Assembly: GCA_011009095.1 (NCBI GenBank)
Contig: VTPC01008773.1
Coordinates: 6,858 to 70,857, forward strand
Reading direction: 5' to 3'
Length of the DNA stretch: 64,000 nucleotides
Source of the DNA: Ignelater luminosus
Lineage: Eukaryota; Arthropoda; Insecta; Coleoptera; Elateridae
The notes below the pieces were generated by a model that saw nothing but the letters and a program-made list of their open reading frames with translations, made no database searches and was not told the origin of the DNA. Both the position numbers and the translations under genes were made by a program. This document shows positions 32,211 to 43,224 of the stretch, piece after piece; positions within the stretch are counted from its first letter, which is position 1, and every line of letters starts with the position of its first letter.

Positions 32211-35200
32211 AAAGAAACATGACGCAACTTCACTACTCCTACACCGAAAGGTAGAAGGAACCTAGAATTTAAGAAAAATATGTAGTTGCAGAGCTTGCAG
32301 TACTGAAAGCTCAACCACGCAAAACTAAGCTTGATAGGAGGAGTACCCTGTCGAACTTGATAGATAGCTACCCTCTTACCACTATACACATCAATAATTT
32401 CCTGAAATTAATTCAAAAAAGAGCAATAAAAACAAACTCGCAGAGTTCAATAATTTTGTTGTAAAGAAATAAATAATTAGATACAAACATAAAAAAGTCA
32501 CAAAAAAACGGAATAGATCTGAATATTGATACATGCAACGAGTAATGTTTTTGTCAGAGATGATCATAACTGAACTTTTTTGCTGAAACGTTTGTTAGAC
32601 TTGTTACTAAAACGTAGCTTAGATTAGAATTCCATGAAAGACATACTTAACAGTAGGGATTTATTGTGAGACTTTTTTGACAAATTTAAACGCACACAAA
32701 CATATCAACTACTAAGCCAATGCACAAAAATCTTGTTGGAAAAGAAAGTTCCTTTTTGGTATGTAGCTCTAACTATCAGAATTGTGATATTAATGGACAC
32801 GAAGAAATCACGAGCAATTTTGCTTTTACCGAAAAGCTTTTTGGCTGGATGAATGATTAAGATTGTAATGTCTGTGCTAAATAAAACAATAATGGGATAA
32901 AACTGTTTACACAGAATAGCCCACATGAAGACGAAACGAGAATATTTATGCTAAGTAAACTATGCAAAAGCTACACGGAACCAAAGTTCAAAACTGTATT
33001 GGAACTACAAGCCTACGAACACAATGCCCACCAGAAAATAATAAATTAGGCTTAGATTCTTATAACTTGACATTATTCATAGAAGTCTTAACTTTAACAT
33101 CACGATACTTGAAGGGCTATACGGAACTATGGAAGTAAATTTCAAAATTGTGTTGAAACAAGCCCAGGGGTACGAAGCCCATTACACTGCAATCAATCAG
33201 TAAAGTTTATACTATTCTTTTAGTTTGGCATTATTCTTAAAAGTTTTAATCGAAATTTTCTTTTCAACTTGCCAAAGAAAATTGTAAATGCCAATTTAAA
33301 AAAATTATTAATGGATGCATTTAAGTAAGTGTTTTAAAACATAAATAAATAGACCCTTACACATAGAATATTAAATTTCCCTTTTAGGTTCACTATAATA
33401 TTGAAAGAAATATGGGGATAAAATAAACTTAAACAAGTAGCAGAATTATTCTGAAGAATTCGACTTCTTTTATAAAGTTCAATTTCAGAAACAATAAATT
33501 TTAAAGCATACTACACTAAAGCATGTACTCGGATTTTTTCATAAGGAAACTATTCTCGTAAGAATGGGTAACAATGACGCCATCAGGATTGTACCCAGGA
33601 AAAGTATCAGGGCCGCATTTGATAATTAGAAAAGAATATCGTAGCAAACCGTACATTTTTGGTCGAGTAGATATATAACAATTATGTGGTGTGTTGTTTT
33701 ATTTTCGTTCTTTTTGTTTTACATATACTAGCTGCTGTAATAATATAGTTTAGTGAGATCTTACTGTCTATTTTTATTTTACAACTCGCAAATTAGACTT
33801 ATTCCCGTTAATTAAAAAATTATGTGTCCAAGCTGAATATTTCTTTTGAGGATATTTGTTCATAGCATATAAAAGCTTTTCAAAGTTTTTATTGGTCTGC
33901 TATAGTTTCAGAAGCAGATAAAAACCATAAACTTTTCTAAAGCGCACTTGACAAATTGCAGTTACGATGGGCGTGATAATAAAAACAATAGGATTTACAG
34001 ACGTCGCGTCCGTCGGTCGCCAACGTTAATCAAAATAACAGAACAAAATGGAAGCAGGTAATTAATGTTTAATACAATGAAATATCGGTTTATATTCAAA
34101 TTATTATGTAAATTGTTGGACGATGTAGTCTCATTGTTAAATTTACATTTAACTTAATTTGCCAGATTTATTAGGTGAGAGGAAATGGAAGAACACTTTC
34201 AGCATGCTAATACGCAGTTTAGAGCCATTTAACATGAAAGGTTCTGATTTACTGATTAGTGATTACTTAGAAATATTACGTGACTGTGTATACTGATACT
34301 TTCATTACTTTATTTACGTAGCTGTATAATGGAAAGAGTATTTAATGGCAGATGCAATCTGAAAAACTCCATTAAACTTTGATCAGTAAAAAATGTATTT
34401 CTTTCTCTAAACGTTTTATGTGTGATTAAAGGATAGTTTAGAAGCTATCGTGTTAATTATTTTTTTCATTTGAAAGTAATGTTAAATTCTGAAGTATTCG
34501 TATGACTGTAACAATGTATTCAAAATATAAACAAATACATTTCAAAATTTTGAGATATACAGCGTTCACGATGTTTCTGCGCCGTATATGGCTGTGGAAG
34601 AATGACAGTTTGAGTATTGTAAACCGAGCTGTTTATCTTAAATATTATTGTCGCATAATGTGCTTTAAGGTTATGATTTTATGACAGTTTAACCTCACGC
34701 TGTTGTCTTTTTTTGTAAATCTGTAAATATAAGGAAAACTTGATTTCTTTTTAACAACAGAAAACTAATCGGTACTAAGCGTTTATGCAAAATTTTTGAT
34801 CGTGCAAAGCGTCAAATGCAGTCGCAGGTATGACAATTTCCAAAAAAAAAAAAACACTTCCAACCTAACAAAATGAAAGCATAGCCTGGTACGGCCCAGA
34901 AACATCATGAACAGAGTATATAATATGCTGTTAAATATTCTAAGAACGTACATTTCACTAGAATTTAGACTAAAATGAACAAATGCCGATATTATTGTTA
35001 ACTTAAATTTATATATTATATAAATGATTTCTTAAAAGACATTTACAGCAATAACAGAGTCTTTTCAAGTCTGAAAATCTTAATAAATGAACCACTAGCA
35101 CACAAAAATAGAAAAAGGGAGAACCAATTCACATGTAAAACAGTTAAAACGGTCGGCATTGGCCTTGCCCTTATACAAGTCCTGTAAATATCAGAAGTTA

Positions 35201-35553
35201 TTTTCCTGATAGCCCAATTTACTTTATTAGTACAATCTAGTCTATTAATGTCCACACAAATCCATTAACCCAGAAATTCTAACTTGTTAGTTAGACGATA
35301 CAATAAATAAACGTAAATTAGTTCTAAACCGCAACTTTCCAATTTACACCAAAAACACAACTTCCCTAGTTCACCGCATCTAGTTAGTCTATTTTCAGCT
35401 TTTCCATTATAATGTAATATGGGCAAAATTATTATTGTCACAGTTTTCGTGTTTTGATTTGAAGGTACAAATGTTTACGAAACTCTGTTTATACAAAATA
35501 ATAGAAATACGTGCTTCATGTTTGCTAATAGAGTTTTGTTTTCAATCTTTCAG
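32211..35553. other. AT-rich intronic stretch before the second RGK exon
   Basis: No ORF with recognisable content. It holds a diverged tandem duplication at about 32967-33250. An acceptor with a good pyrimidine tract ends it at 35553. Confidence 0.5.
32967..33250. repeat. Diverged two-copy tandem duplication
   Basis: The segment starting GCTACACGGAAC near 32970 and that starting GCTATACGGAAC near 33117 share order and spelling: ...TTCAAAACTGTATTGGAAC versus TTCAAAATTGTGTTGAAAC, ACGAACACAATGCCCA versus ACGAAGCCCATTACA, then ACTTGACATTATTCATAGAA versus GTTTGGCATTATTCTTAAAA. Period is about 147 bp. No coding potential. Confidence 0.6.
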
Positions 35554-35749
35554 CCCGAAAGCTGTATAAGTAAATACAGCGATCCTCACGCTTATTGCGT
35601 GGTTTATTCGAGCGCCGACAGATCAAGCTTGGCATGTGCGGAGAGAATTCTTCAAAATCTTTGGACGTCTGATAGCATCAGCACCAAAGCCGTTATACTT
35701 GTAGCTAATAAGGCTGATCTTGTGAGGTCTAGGGTGGTCCCAACGGAAG
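35554..35749 (+). CDS. RGK-family GTPase, internal exon with G4 motif
   Basis: A 196-bp exon from CAG/CCCGAA (acceptor ending 35553) to GAAG/GTAAGT (donor from 35750). It starts in phase 0, matching the exon at 20790-20881, and ends one base into a codon (probable Gly of an EGK-type continuation). The 65 residues read PESCISKYSDPHAYCVVYSS, then ADRSSLACAERILQNLW, then TKAVILVANKADLVRSRVV. The core shows the beta4 strand CVVYS, the conserved ADR/S turn, and G4 motif NKAD (exon residues 52-55), which sets guanine specificity. This is very close to insect RGK proteins (VVYS-DR-SF, ILVGNKADLVRSR). The G5 motif and the C-terminal membrane/calmodulin-binding tail of the family should follow in exons I did not find. 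Calcium-channel regulation is inferred from the family, not seen. Confidence 0.92.
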
Positions 35750-37529
35750 GTAAGTCAAATAATATTCATTGATTTATTAATTATGAATGAAAAATTTAAA
35801 TGTGTCTATAGGTAGGTAGATAAGGAATAGTTAAATTTTATTTTTATTGTGTCAAATTCCCTTTAGAAATTATCAGTTAATGACGGCTAAGCGCATTATT
35901 ATCATTATTATCGCGCAACTGTTTACCAAACATAGAAGACAAGAAAAAACTTCAATACGCAGATTAGTTTTTAAAAATTTAAAATTGTAATAAATTCTTT
36001 TCTAAAAGACTAAAAAATTCCAAATAGAAAGTTAAAACGAACATGTTAAGGAAACAATAGATCACTCGTCAAAATAAAAATATCTAAACTGTTAAATCTA
36101 TCTTCAGTTACTTTTTATACAAAATTCAAGCAAGATATAATTAAACTTTTATTATCTTAAATTGTTATAATTATAAATATTGAATATAAACAAAACCGAA
36201 CGCAGATAAATCGCAGACTTAACACTTTAGCTATTACATGTACGCCTAACAACTTTTGTAATTAATAATAGTTGGGCGTCAAGAAAGTTTATTAACTGTA
36301 AATTAAATTCAATAAATGTTATACCCAAGTTATAAACACCATCTTCTCCGAACCTCAAACATATTGGATTATTATTAGACAACAATAATAAATCTGATTA
36401 AAAGTTTAGCCTAAAAGGGAATCCAAATAATAACGCACAGAATGTAACAATAATATAATCATTAAAAAAAATTAATGGTAAGAAAACAAGAAAAACTAAT
36501 ATTATTATTTCATATAGAAAGTTCTACCCAGTTGCAGAGTATACTACTGGAGATTTTAATTAACATAACAAAGAAACAGAAGTTGCTAATGCTGGTACCG
36601 TGTCATATGAATTTTCAAGAGATAATTCGAGAGCCTGTTAAAAGCACTTGAGTGTGCAAAATGTGTTAATTTTAATTAGAAGTGCAGGAAGAGCCCGATA
36701 ACGATGTTTTTACGTCGTTGCATAAAGAGTAGTATTTACAATCAAAAATCAAAATAGTATGCAATGAGTGCTAAGGAATAAACAGAAAACAAATGAAACT
36801 TGATTAAAACATATTCATTGTGCACATAAATATATTTCACTTTTAATTGTGTAGTTTGTTATAATTTTGATACACATTAGAAATTAATAAAAACAGAACC
36901 TTTAGAAACTGATTGAGAGTTAAGGTTCGGCCTAATGCCTTACGGATTTATGTAGTTTTGGCGTTGAGATCATTAGTTTTCTTAGATATTTAATTGCATT
37001 CCTATAACAGATCTGGAATTTTTCAAAGCGCATAAATAAATGTCTTTATTTGTACTTTGGATCATATAACAATAAATGTACAAGGCAGTATGGTTCTGTA
37101 ACATAATTATAAACATACTAAGTCAACCACTGTATTACAGTTTTCAAAAATATAAGATATAACACTACATATAGCGAAATATAGTATAATAAAGACAGGT
37201 TGCTAACATTCCAAATTTATTACCTGGGAATATTCTTCTATTGACTAATAACACCCACCCAATAACGATGTTTAAATTCTTTTTGTAAAAATATTTGTAG
37301 CTTTAGTTTTTAGATTCTGAGACAGTTTAATAAATAGTTCTATTGTAGTACTTATATATCATCGCTTTTTTAAATTTGGCAGTCTTATGTTTCATCAAGC
37401 TAATAATATTCTCACAATTTCGACTTAAATATTAATGGAACTTTTAAAGTTTTTATCAAAATTGTCAAAATTATTAACGCATGACAAAATTAGTTTTTGT
37501 ATGACGAGGGCATTTGTAGATATGGTATG
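35750..37529. other. Start of the next RGK intron
   Basis: Begins with GTAAGT. AT-rich, no recognised exon, RNA or element. No G5-type exon could be found here or further downstream in the window. Confidence 0.5.
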
Positions 37530-37531
37530 TA

Positions 37532-38317
37532 CAGTATCTAGCAAATTACGTGCGAATCGAAACGACGCCGTTTAGAAACCTGCCTTGCATTGATGTATGA
37601 CTGGTTGCATCGGCGTCTTATACAGAGGGATGCGATCTTGAGTAGGTTTTGTTAATATTTCCATCTCTAATTTGATCATATATATATTTTTCTTTTTTAT
37701 AAATAAATAAATTAACAAATTAAAATAATAAAGAAAAATCTTATTTTTTAATTTTATTCGTTCTTATTTTTTATATAACTTGTGTTTTGTATCGTAATTT
37801 ATTACATTACGCAGTTATGTATATTAATTATTTTATTATTATTATATGATTACTTTCAATTTATTTTAGTCGGAAAATAATTAAAAAAATATTTGTTTAG
37901 ATTAGGGAAGAAGGTAAAGTTTGGTAATTTCTTGCATGAATTAAAATACCTGGATTCAATTCTCTAAATTCTTTTCTCAACTTGTTTCAACAGTTAAAAA
38001 CTTTTCATTGATTTGCAATCGTATGAGTTTGTAAAACAAAAACAGAAAAATGTTTTATTCTAGGATTTATTTGTTTTGATTTATACCCATATTATTTAAT
38101 TTATTAATTTAATAATTACGGTTTCTTCTAAATCAGAAACACTATATGTATTTAATTGAAAAAAATTAGGGTTCGAAACACGTATTAAAATTAAATATAC
38201 TTTTTCATTAAAATCCCATCCCTCTGTATAAGACGCCAATGCAACCAGTCATACATCAATGCAAGGCAGGTTTTTAAACGGCGTTGTTTCGATTCGCAAG
38301 TAATTTGCTACATACTG
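37532..38317. mobile_element. MITE with 101-bp TIRs (Tc1/mariner type)
   Basis: Positions 37532-37632 recur as a reverse complement at 38217-38317, 101 bases each, with about five mismatches by eye. Both ends start CAGTAT and TA dinucleotides flank the element (37530-37531 and 38318-38319), as in Tc1/mariner elements. The interior (about 580 bp) is extremely AT-rich and has no ORF. This is a non-autonomous miniature element that would depend on a transposase from elsewhere. The TIRs contain conserved GC-richer cores such as GCGAATCGAAAC and CTTGCATTGATG. Confidence 0.9.
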
Positions 38318-38628
38318 TACAATGTACATACAGCCTTAAAAGTATCTCTACATGTCTCGTTGTTTTTTTTGTTGAATATTAATCTGATTATTTTCTTTTT
38401 GGCTAAATACATGTTACGGGAAAAGTGATAATTAGAAACCTCGAACGGAAGCTTCCTCTATAACACAGATTACAACTGCTACATCGGAATTGGGTTGGTT
38501 TAGCGATATGTTTCGTAGGTAGCCTATTCTCAGAAGACAAAGTAGGGAATGCGTTAGAATCAATGGACGCCAGTAACGATAGACGGTACTTCCTGGATAG
38601 TACAGCTTTGTCATTATCTTATTATAAA

Positions 38629-38666
38629 TCTGTATATGAGAAGCAGTTGGGTTGAAGTCCACTTTT
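38629..38666 (+). repeat. Left terminal inverted repeat
   Basis: 38 bases matching the reverse complement of 41241-41278 with two mismatches (A/G at base 8, T/C at base 24). Confidence 0.88.
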
Positions 38667-39065
38667 GAGAATTTTACACGAGGACGAAAAAACTGCAAAA
38701 GGTACAATTTCATATTACACTGTGACCACAAATCCTATCCAATGAACTTAATTTTTTTACACATCTTTCAAATATTTCTTGTGGATTTCTCTCAATAAAA
38801 TTTGTTCAGAGTTTATTAATATCAAAGAAAAAAAAACGATTTCAAACACATGCAGTACAACAGCCTTAATGCTTCTGATTTTTATTGCTTAATTCAAAAA
38901 CACACATTTAAAAAATTTTAACTTCTTACTAAATAGTAAGAAGTACTAAGTAGTATTTGTAAAAACAAATTCCCAAAAATGTGAAAAATATTTTGGCTTA
39001 TTTAATTTAAAACACGTTTCATACAAATTTAAACACATTAACCTTATAAAATTATTTTTATTTAA

Positions 39066-41000
39066 ATGTATATTATAAGAAGCTCGTCAGACGATGCGGC
39101 TGAATATTTTAGAGATTTGTAGGAGGGTAGGAAATATTTGTCAACCCATTCTAGGAGATCCAGCAGGTGGTGATATTTCGCGGCTTTAATGGGTATTGTG
39201 TTATTTCGAGTAACTAGAAGGTTTCTCAGAAGAATGTAAAGATAACCTTACTTTTCGCTTCAAATTAACTGAATGAAACTCTTCTTCTTTAAACGTAGTT
39301 TTGTAGTACAAAATAGCTTGATTAGTTGTCCTTACTTGGGCAGAAACATTTGTATTTTTCTTTCTGGAGACCACTGGAGCTTCACTACCTTTGAACAAGC
39401 TGCTAACGTCTTTAAAGCCTTCTGTGTTCATTGAGGAAACAATGAATGGACTTTTATTACCGCAGGTGCTAATAAATAGTGCCCAGACTCCAGAAACAGC
39501 AATTTCTAGAGTTTTCAGGATTTTTCTTTTTCTTTCAATTATTGCATGGACCGCTTCCATGTGGGTGTGGTCTTTCAGCAGGTACATACTGATGATTTTT
39601 AAAGTGGGAATTTTTTTCAGCAACCAAATATGTACACAGGAATTATCATTTTATTCCTATTTTGGCCATTCCAGTTGTTCGACTATATCGAAAGTTCTTC
39701 AACTTTTTTGTCCAAGTTTTCCAAAGTCCATATTATAGTGCACGACGATATCTTGTTTCCACCTCTCAAACCTTGCGTTTCGTCCCAAATCAAGCAATAA
39801 AACTGTTTGGTAGTGTCACAATGAATTGGTAAATTCAAAAGTTCAGTTTTCGTAGAAAAAACGAACGTGTGTTATTTAAACAAGGTGTAATAGGTGAACA
39901 TTTTTGTAAATGTAACATGGCCACCATTTCTTTGACATTGCTCTTTTTTGCTTCTTCTTTATCTCGGTTTTTTTATAGTTTGTATCTAGGATCTGCCTCT
40001 TGGTGATGTGTTCTCTGTGCACTTTAATATTTTCTTTCTCAGCTTCCGACGTACTTTCTCTTAAGATTTTAAAAAAATGATTACAATCATCGCATGTGCC
40101 AGTTGATGGTTGATAAAAACTGAGATTGAATCCTTCATTAAATACTTTTCTGTAAAGCCATCTTTTGCTATCATATCTTCATGTCTGTTTTCTTCGCTGC
40201 ATTTTTCTGTGAAATGTTTATACAGAATACTAATGTTTAATTCTGGACTCAAATATTGTCTCTTAGTTCTTTCTCTGCAGTAATGTGACTGATAAAAAGG
40301 AAATGAGAAAATGTGCGATACCACAGATCTGACTTCTTCGGGTAATTTATTTTTAGGAGAGTGTTTTTCTCTTTTATCTGCTGCAACAAGCCCACTTTCT
40401 TTTTTCTTGCCTAAGGCAATACGTACACATTTTCCAGTTATACCAGTGTGTTTAAATATATAACTTCACATACAACAATCTTATTTTCAGTAGTTTGTAG
40501 GTGGTAAATCTTACTCTTTGTTCGTCTAGAATGATTTGATAGTTTTTCATCAAGCATAGATGCAACAAATTGCTTCCTGTGTCCCCAGTTGAATATATCT
40601 TTCCAAAAGTCTTTAAATATATTTAGTCGTTTATCTTCCTGGATATTTTCACCACACCTTCTTGGACAAGAGCAAGACAATTTTAGTTTCTTGTCTTCAT
40701 TTATTTTATTTTTTTAGCCACAGAGTATGTGTAAGAAGAACCTTTTAATTGAGCGCTCATCGCTACATGCCTCTCATTTCGTTTCTTACTCGTTTTTCCC
40801 CTTGGTTAGGTTTTGCTTGTCAAGATTCAAGGTTTCTTCATTGATAGGTGTTGCATTTGTAGTCGACGGTACTTTATTTTTATCAAATGAATAAGTGTCA
40901 TTTAAAAAAAGCACAATTGGCATAGAAGGTTTTTGTGAACAAATCTTGCCTGGAAATGTTTTGAAATATATTGAAGGGTTTGAACAACTATCCTGTAAAA
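39066..41000 (-). pseudogene. Decayed transposase-like gene, SDxCGGQN / GHTxME-D family
   Basis: A broken minus-strand gene of a protein family widespread as 'uncharacterised' in insects. N-terminal part: KTFPGKICSQKPSMPIVLF; then a cysteine block SCSCPRRCGENIQEDKRLNI; then SHIFSFPFYQSHYCRERTKR and QYLSPELNISILY; then a coil of charged residues (about 40060-39960). C-terminal half: MVTLHLQKCLPTPCL, LPIHCDTTKQFYCLIWDE, LRGGNKISSC, a degenerate NGQNRN (family: SDxCGGQN), IPTLKIISMYLL, then DHTHMEAVHAIIERKRK (family: GHTxMExD), and a final YHHLLDLLEWVDKYFLPSY. From the pattern I infer an RNase H-like fold with acidic residues at D-LQ, SD and ME-D as the catalytic triad; here the first reads L-LQ and the second is lost, so it is dead. 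Stops and shifts break it at least five times. Confidence 0.75.
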
Positions 41001-41010
41001 TCTTTATAAG

Positions 41011-41185
41011 CAGAAAGGCTGAAGTCCCGTTTATATCCTTATACCGCTAACAAAACAGAAACGTTTAAGAAGCATAGGGGCGTAAGTGGGACTTAAGTCT
41101 TTATGCTGCTAAGAACTAAGGGAGTTGCGCCTTTTTAATTGTGTGTCGTTTTTTTATTATTGAATCTGGGACTTCAGCCTTTCTA
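41011..41185. repeat. Subterminal inverted repeats (GGGACTTCAGCC motif)
   Basis: AGAAAGGCTGAAGTCCC at 41012-41028 is the inverse of GGGACTTCAGCCTTTCT at 41168-41184. Related copies are GGGACTTAAGTC (41088) and the TIR-internal GTGGACTTCAGCCC (41245). Such clustered subterminal repeats often serve as transposase binding sites. Confidence 0.65.
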
Positions 41186-41240
41186 CCATAAACGAGAAAG
41201 AGTATTTTAAGTCCAAAAATGATTTAAACCCCATTTCTGA

Positions 41241-41278
41241 AAAAGTGGACTTCAGCCCAACTGCTTCTCACATACAGA
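41241..41278 (-). repeat. Right terminal inverted repeat
   Basis: Inverse partner of 38629-38666; read outward-in it begins TCTGTATGTGAGAAGCAGTT. Confidence 0.88.
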
Positions 41279-41281
41279 AAT

Positions 41282-43224
41282 ATGGACGTTCTGTTAAACT
41301 TAATAATAAATTCTATAATGTTCACTCTATATTTATCAACTGAATAACAGATATTATGAAGCACCGGGTTCTGCACATCCATCCTGAAGGTCATACAACT
41401 CCAAACAGTTTACAACTGTACTGCACCTGGAATAATTCCAAATGAAACACACAAACAACCATATATGTTTACCGAATATGTCTATGAATAACTAAAATTG
41501 TAACGCTTTTATTTGTCGACTGGCTGGAACAATAGCACTGAAAAGCTTACAGTATAAACAAAACACAGATATAACCCCAAACAGTATCTATGAAAGCAAA
41601 CAGGTTATTTACAGGCCGGAGAGTACAATAGATACAAGCAGGTAACAAGCAATAAGTCGACTCTATACTGAATCTAATTTCTCAAGCAGTGCACCAAGGA
41701 GGGACAGAGTGCAGCTAAGTGTGTCGGGATATGAGGTTGCAGTTTGGGTTTAGTGCGCTGCAGGATATGGAGCAATGTGGGTTGAGAAACACGGAGCTAT
41801 CCAGTAGCGACGGACCGGTTCTACCGACAGCGACGTCACCGGAATAGCTTGGGTAGGAGACAGTGACGGCTGTCGAACCCCAAACTAAAGGGGAGAATAA
41901 GGAACGGAGCTACTTAGCTACTCAAACCCCAAGCTAAGAATGTATAAAGCAGACGGCAGAAATAGGGCACGTAATGGACTAGTGGGGAAATTGATTGATG
42001 GCTTGCATCGCTAATGATGCGTAGAGTATTATAAATTCATTAATTAATACCTCTTAGCTGCGGAAAGTATTATATAAATTTTCAATGACGTGACGGCGGT
42101 TATTAAAATAAATTTTACAAACATGAGTAAATTAAAATATAAACTTCTACAAAATAATCGAAATATCCCGGAAAAATTAACAAACCTAAAATTATTTGCG
42201 GGACTGTTAATTACCAGAGTTACATTTTGAACAATAATTCTTAGGCTAAATAAATAAGTAATGGAAACTTATATGCATACATTCAATACGTGGTGGTTGA
42301 TAGACGCCATGTACTTATCGGCAAACAGGCGTGCGAGCATAACAATAAAATTCATATCGTAAAACATATAATTGAATTAAGGGCAATTGCACAAAATTCT
42401 TAACGGGTAATTTCAAATTAAAAACAACTTTGTTACAAAGTAACTAAAGCTCGACATTATGTTAACACGTCGGTCCAAGAGTTGACTTTGACGATAAAGT
42501 TCTTCTGACTTTACCACAGCTGGGAATTCGATATTAGATATAGGTATAATAATGGTTTGCATGAACAATAAACTGGAATCAATAGGTAAATATTTGGAAG
42601 CTTCAATAAGTGTATTATGTGTTTGACTAAAACAAGATCATCGTAAACGATAGTCTTCCTAACATCAGAAAATTCAATAATAAATTCTTTAGTATTCATT
42701 GTACCCCGATACGGCCAGCAAAAGCCAAACAAAGAAAACTGCACCTCAAAGAAACATAACAAGCACTAAAGAATTCACCGTACTAAACCACTCGGATCAT
42801 TTTAACTTATATTGCGGATAGCCAGACAGTGGAGCTGCCCGGGAGCTGTTCGTATGGTAGAAATTCCCCCACACCTAAAATTGATATAGTGGGTGCTTGC
42901 TAGCTAAGGGAAAATCTGACGAAAATAAAACAGTGGGGAGTTTATAAGGGTTGCAATCCCACCTCTGAGCTGCCCAAACGCGAAATATTTTTATTGCAAA
43001 TAGAAATATTCCCATAAAATGTAATTGGATACCCTAAAACATCGTTTTTCAATATAGAACACGATATACTCATACCACTGAAAAGATAATATTTTATCTA
43101 GGCTCAAACGTTAATTATTACTTGGAAAATACCTTTCTACTAAGGGCAGACCAATTTTGCAAAATAACACAACAAACTACTCTCTGGTGCAATTAGGAGA
43201 ATTTTTCCAAAGACATACGTTGCA
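41282..43224. other. Gene-free stretch with a GC-richer patch
   Basis: No gene recognised. About 41600-41990 is GC-richer than its surroundings (runs such as GGACCGGTTCTACCGACAGCGA) and could be LTR or other repeat sequence, but I found no partner copy and no TG...CA ends. A second such patch lies near 42815-42980. Confidence 0.45.

Larger units (their letters stand above)
20882..35553 (+). other. 14.7 kb intron of the RGK-family gene
   Basis: Bounded by GTAAGT at 20882 and by a pyrimidine-rich TTTCAATCTTTCAG ending at 35553. Phase agrees at both ends (0/0). It hosts a tRNA-like gene (21458-21529), a fold-back element (23458-24563), a small TIR repeat (24558-24969) and an A-rich LINE (29174-32210). 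A further small exon inside cannot be excluded, but the two flanking exons join to a contiguous family-like peptide, so none is needed. Confidence 0.8.
38629..41278 (-). mobile_element. TIR DNA transposon with uncharacterised transposase-like gene
   Basis: A 2.65 kb element. The 38-base left end (TCTGTATATGAGAAGCAGTT, continuing GGGTTGAAGTCCACTTTT, 38629-38666) is repeated in inverse at 41241-41278 with only two differences. If the termini are read as CTGTAT, the flanks are AAAT at 38626-38629 and AAAT at 41278-41281, a candidate 4-bp target duplication. A broken minus-strand gene fills the inside, its start facing the right end. Subterminal copies of GGACTTCAGCC lie near the right end. The combination shows that this gene family travels as a DNA transposon. 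Confidence 0.85.

Noticed and set aside
41600..41990. Possible solo LTR
   Set aside because: No TG...CA termini, target duplication or second copy could be identified by eye.
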